This document shows, in pieces, positions 5,705 to 6,053 of a DNA stretch of 6,053 bases. The position numbers were made by a program, and so were the translations under genes. Source of the stretch: an uncultured Slackia sp. Its GTDB lineage: Bacteria > Actinomycetota > Coriobacteriia > Coriobacteriales > Eggerthellaceae. The notes beneath the pieces are model-generated. The model worked only from the letters and a program-made list of their open reading frames with translations. It had not been told where the DNA came from and did no database searches. The first letter of the stretch is position 1; the number at the start of each line of letters is the position of its first letter. Location of the stretch: NCBI GenBank assembly GCA_900553655.1, contig USEQ01000089.1:1-6053 (forward strand), in the 5' to 3' direction.

Positions 5705-6053
5705 CTACGCGAGCAGAGCGGATACGCGCCCCAGCAAGGGCTCGAAGCTCACGCCCCTGTCCTCGAACGCCGGCTGCTGAGCAGAGACAAGCATGGCGTC
5801 GTGGGTCAAATCCCCTGCGAAACGCACCGCTTCGGCCATGGTGCGCCCGGCCATGACGGCGGCAAGCAAAGCGCTGCAATACAAATCGCCCGTTCCATGC
5901 AGCATATAAGGCACGAATTCATTCGAGGCCTCGAACATCTCAAAATCGCGACCAGCGACAAAATTGCGAATGAGGCCGTCGCCGCGCTGAACGCCCTTCA
6001 GAATGACGTTTTTCGCGCCCTTCTCCTGCAGATTTTTCGCATAAGGGATGACC
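5705..6053 (-). CDS. Pyridoxal/pyridoxamine kinase, C-terminal part (5' end beyond window)
   Basis: The frame enters from the right edge. 115 residues plus the TAG stop (5707-5705) are visible, about 40% of a typical 280-290-residue protein. KGAKNVILKGVQRGDG near the entry is the beta-strand and turn seen before the catalytic loop. HGTGDLYCSALLAAVMAGR (visible residues 52-70) contains the GTGD anion hole and catalytic Asp of the PfkB/ribokinase superfamily. The continuation TMAEAVRFAGDLTHDAM is typical of the PdxK/PdxY (pyridoxal, pyridoxamine, pyridoxine kinase) branch, rather than sugar kinases or ThiD. Such enzymes phosphorylate vitamin B6 vitamers with ATP to salvage pyridoxal phosphate in the cytoplasm. 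Substrate-binding residues near the N-terminus are outside the window, so I cannot separate the PdxK and PdxY types. Transcription ends at the hairpin 5608-5644. Confidence 0.9.
   Translation of the reverse strand, partial: VIPYAKNLQEKGAKNVILKGVQRGDGLIRNFVAGRDFEMFEASNEFVPYMLHGTGDLYCSALLAAVMAGRTMAEAVRFAGDLTHDAMLVSAQQPAFEDRGVSFEPLLGRVSALLA

Noticed and set aside
4962..5780. Plus-strand open frame (272 codons) through the divergent intergenic region
   Set aside because: It overlaps the promoter region and the 63-residue gene in another frame, is Arg/Ser/Pro-rich, and runs through the hairpin terminator into the antisense of the kinase.

Overview
The window is a GC-rich bacterial chromosome segment. 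Almost all genes are on the minus strand, with compact spacing and good Shine-Dalgarno sites. The gene content (a housekeeping serS, a PfkB-type vitamin B6 kinase, a YtxH protein, and single-pass membrane proteins with long Ala/Ser/Pro/Asp/Glu-rich cytoplasmic heads) and the codon style suggest a high-GC Gram-positive, most likely a Coriobacteriia/Eggerthellaceae-type actinobacterium. That placement is an inference from protein style; no rRNA or other marker gene is present.

Layout from right to left, following minus-strand transcription. (1) 5705-6053: the C-terminal third of a pyridoxal/pyridoxamine kinase, cut by the window edge. It is followed by a strong hairpin (5608-5644) shared with the convergent small gene. 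(2) 5297-5488, plus strand: a 63-residue single-pass membrane protein with a very acidic tail and a readable promoter. Its 3' region contains a second, nested inverted repeat. (3) 4973-5296: a divergent intergenic region with promoter-like elements on both strands. (4) 3680-4972: a complete seryl-tRNA synthetase (serS), followed by a probable intrinsic terminator. (5) 772-3527: a three-gene cluster. It encodes two single-pass membrane proteins (310 and 444 residues), each with a disordered cytoplasmic head and a small extracytoplasmic domain, and then a 145-residue protein whose GTG start overlaps the preceding stop codon by one base (TAGTG). (6) 1-645: a YtxH-domain protein running off the left edge, with its own TATAAT-type -10 box.

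The tRNA synthetase and kinase are ordinary housekeeping functions. The less explained part is the 772-3527 cluster. The last protein carries an HxxEH motif inside a block that looks like the N-terminal domain of cyanophycin synthetase, but with no ATP-grasp or Mur-ligase domains attached. It is apparently co-translated with a membrane protein of unknown function. The YtxH protein has an exact 11-residue periodicity (Tyr60, 71, 82, 93), typical of amphipathic undecad-repeat helices. No CRISPR array, insertion sequence, rRNA or tRNA gene was seen.
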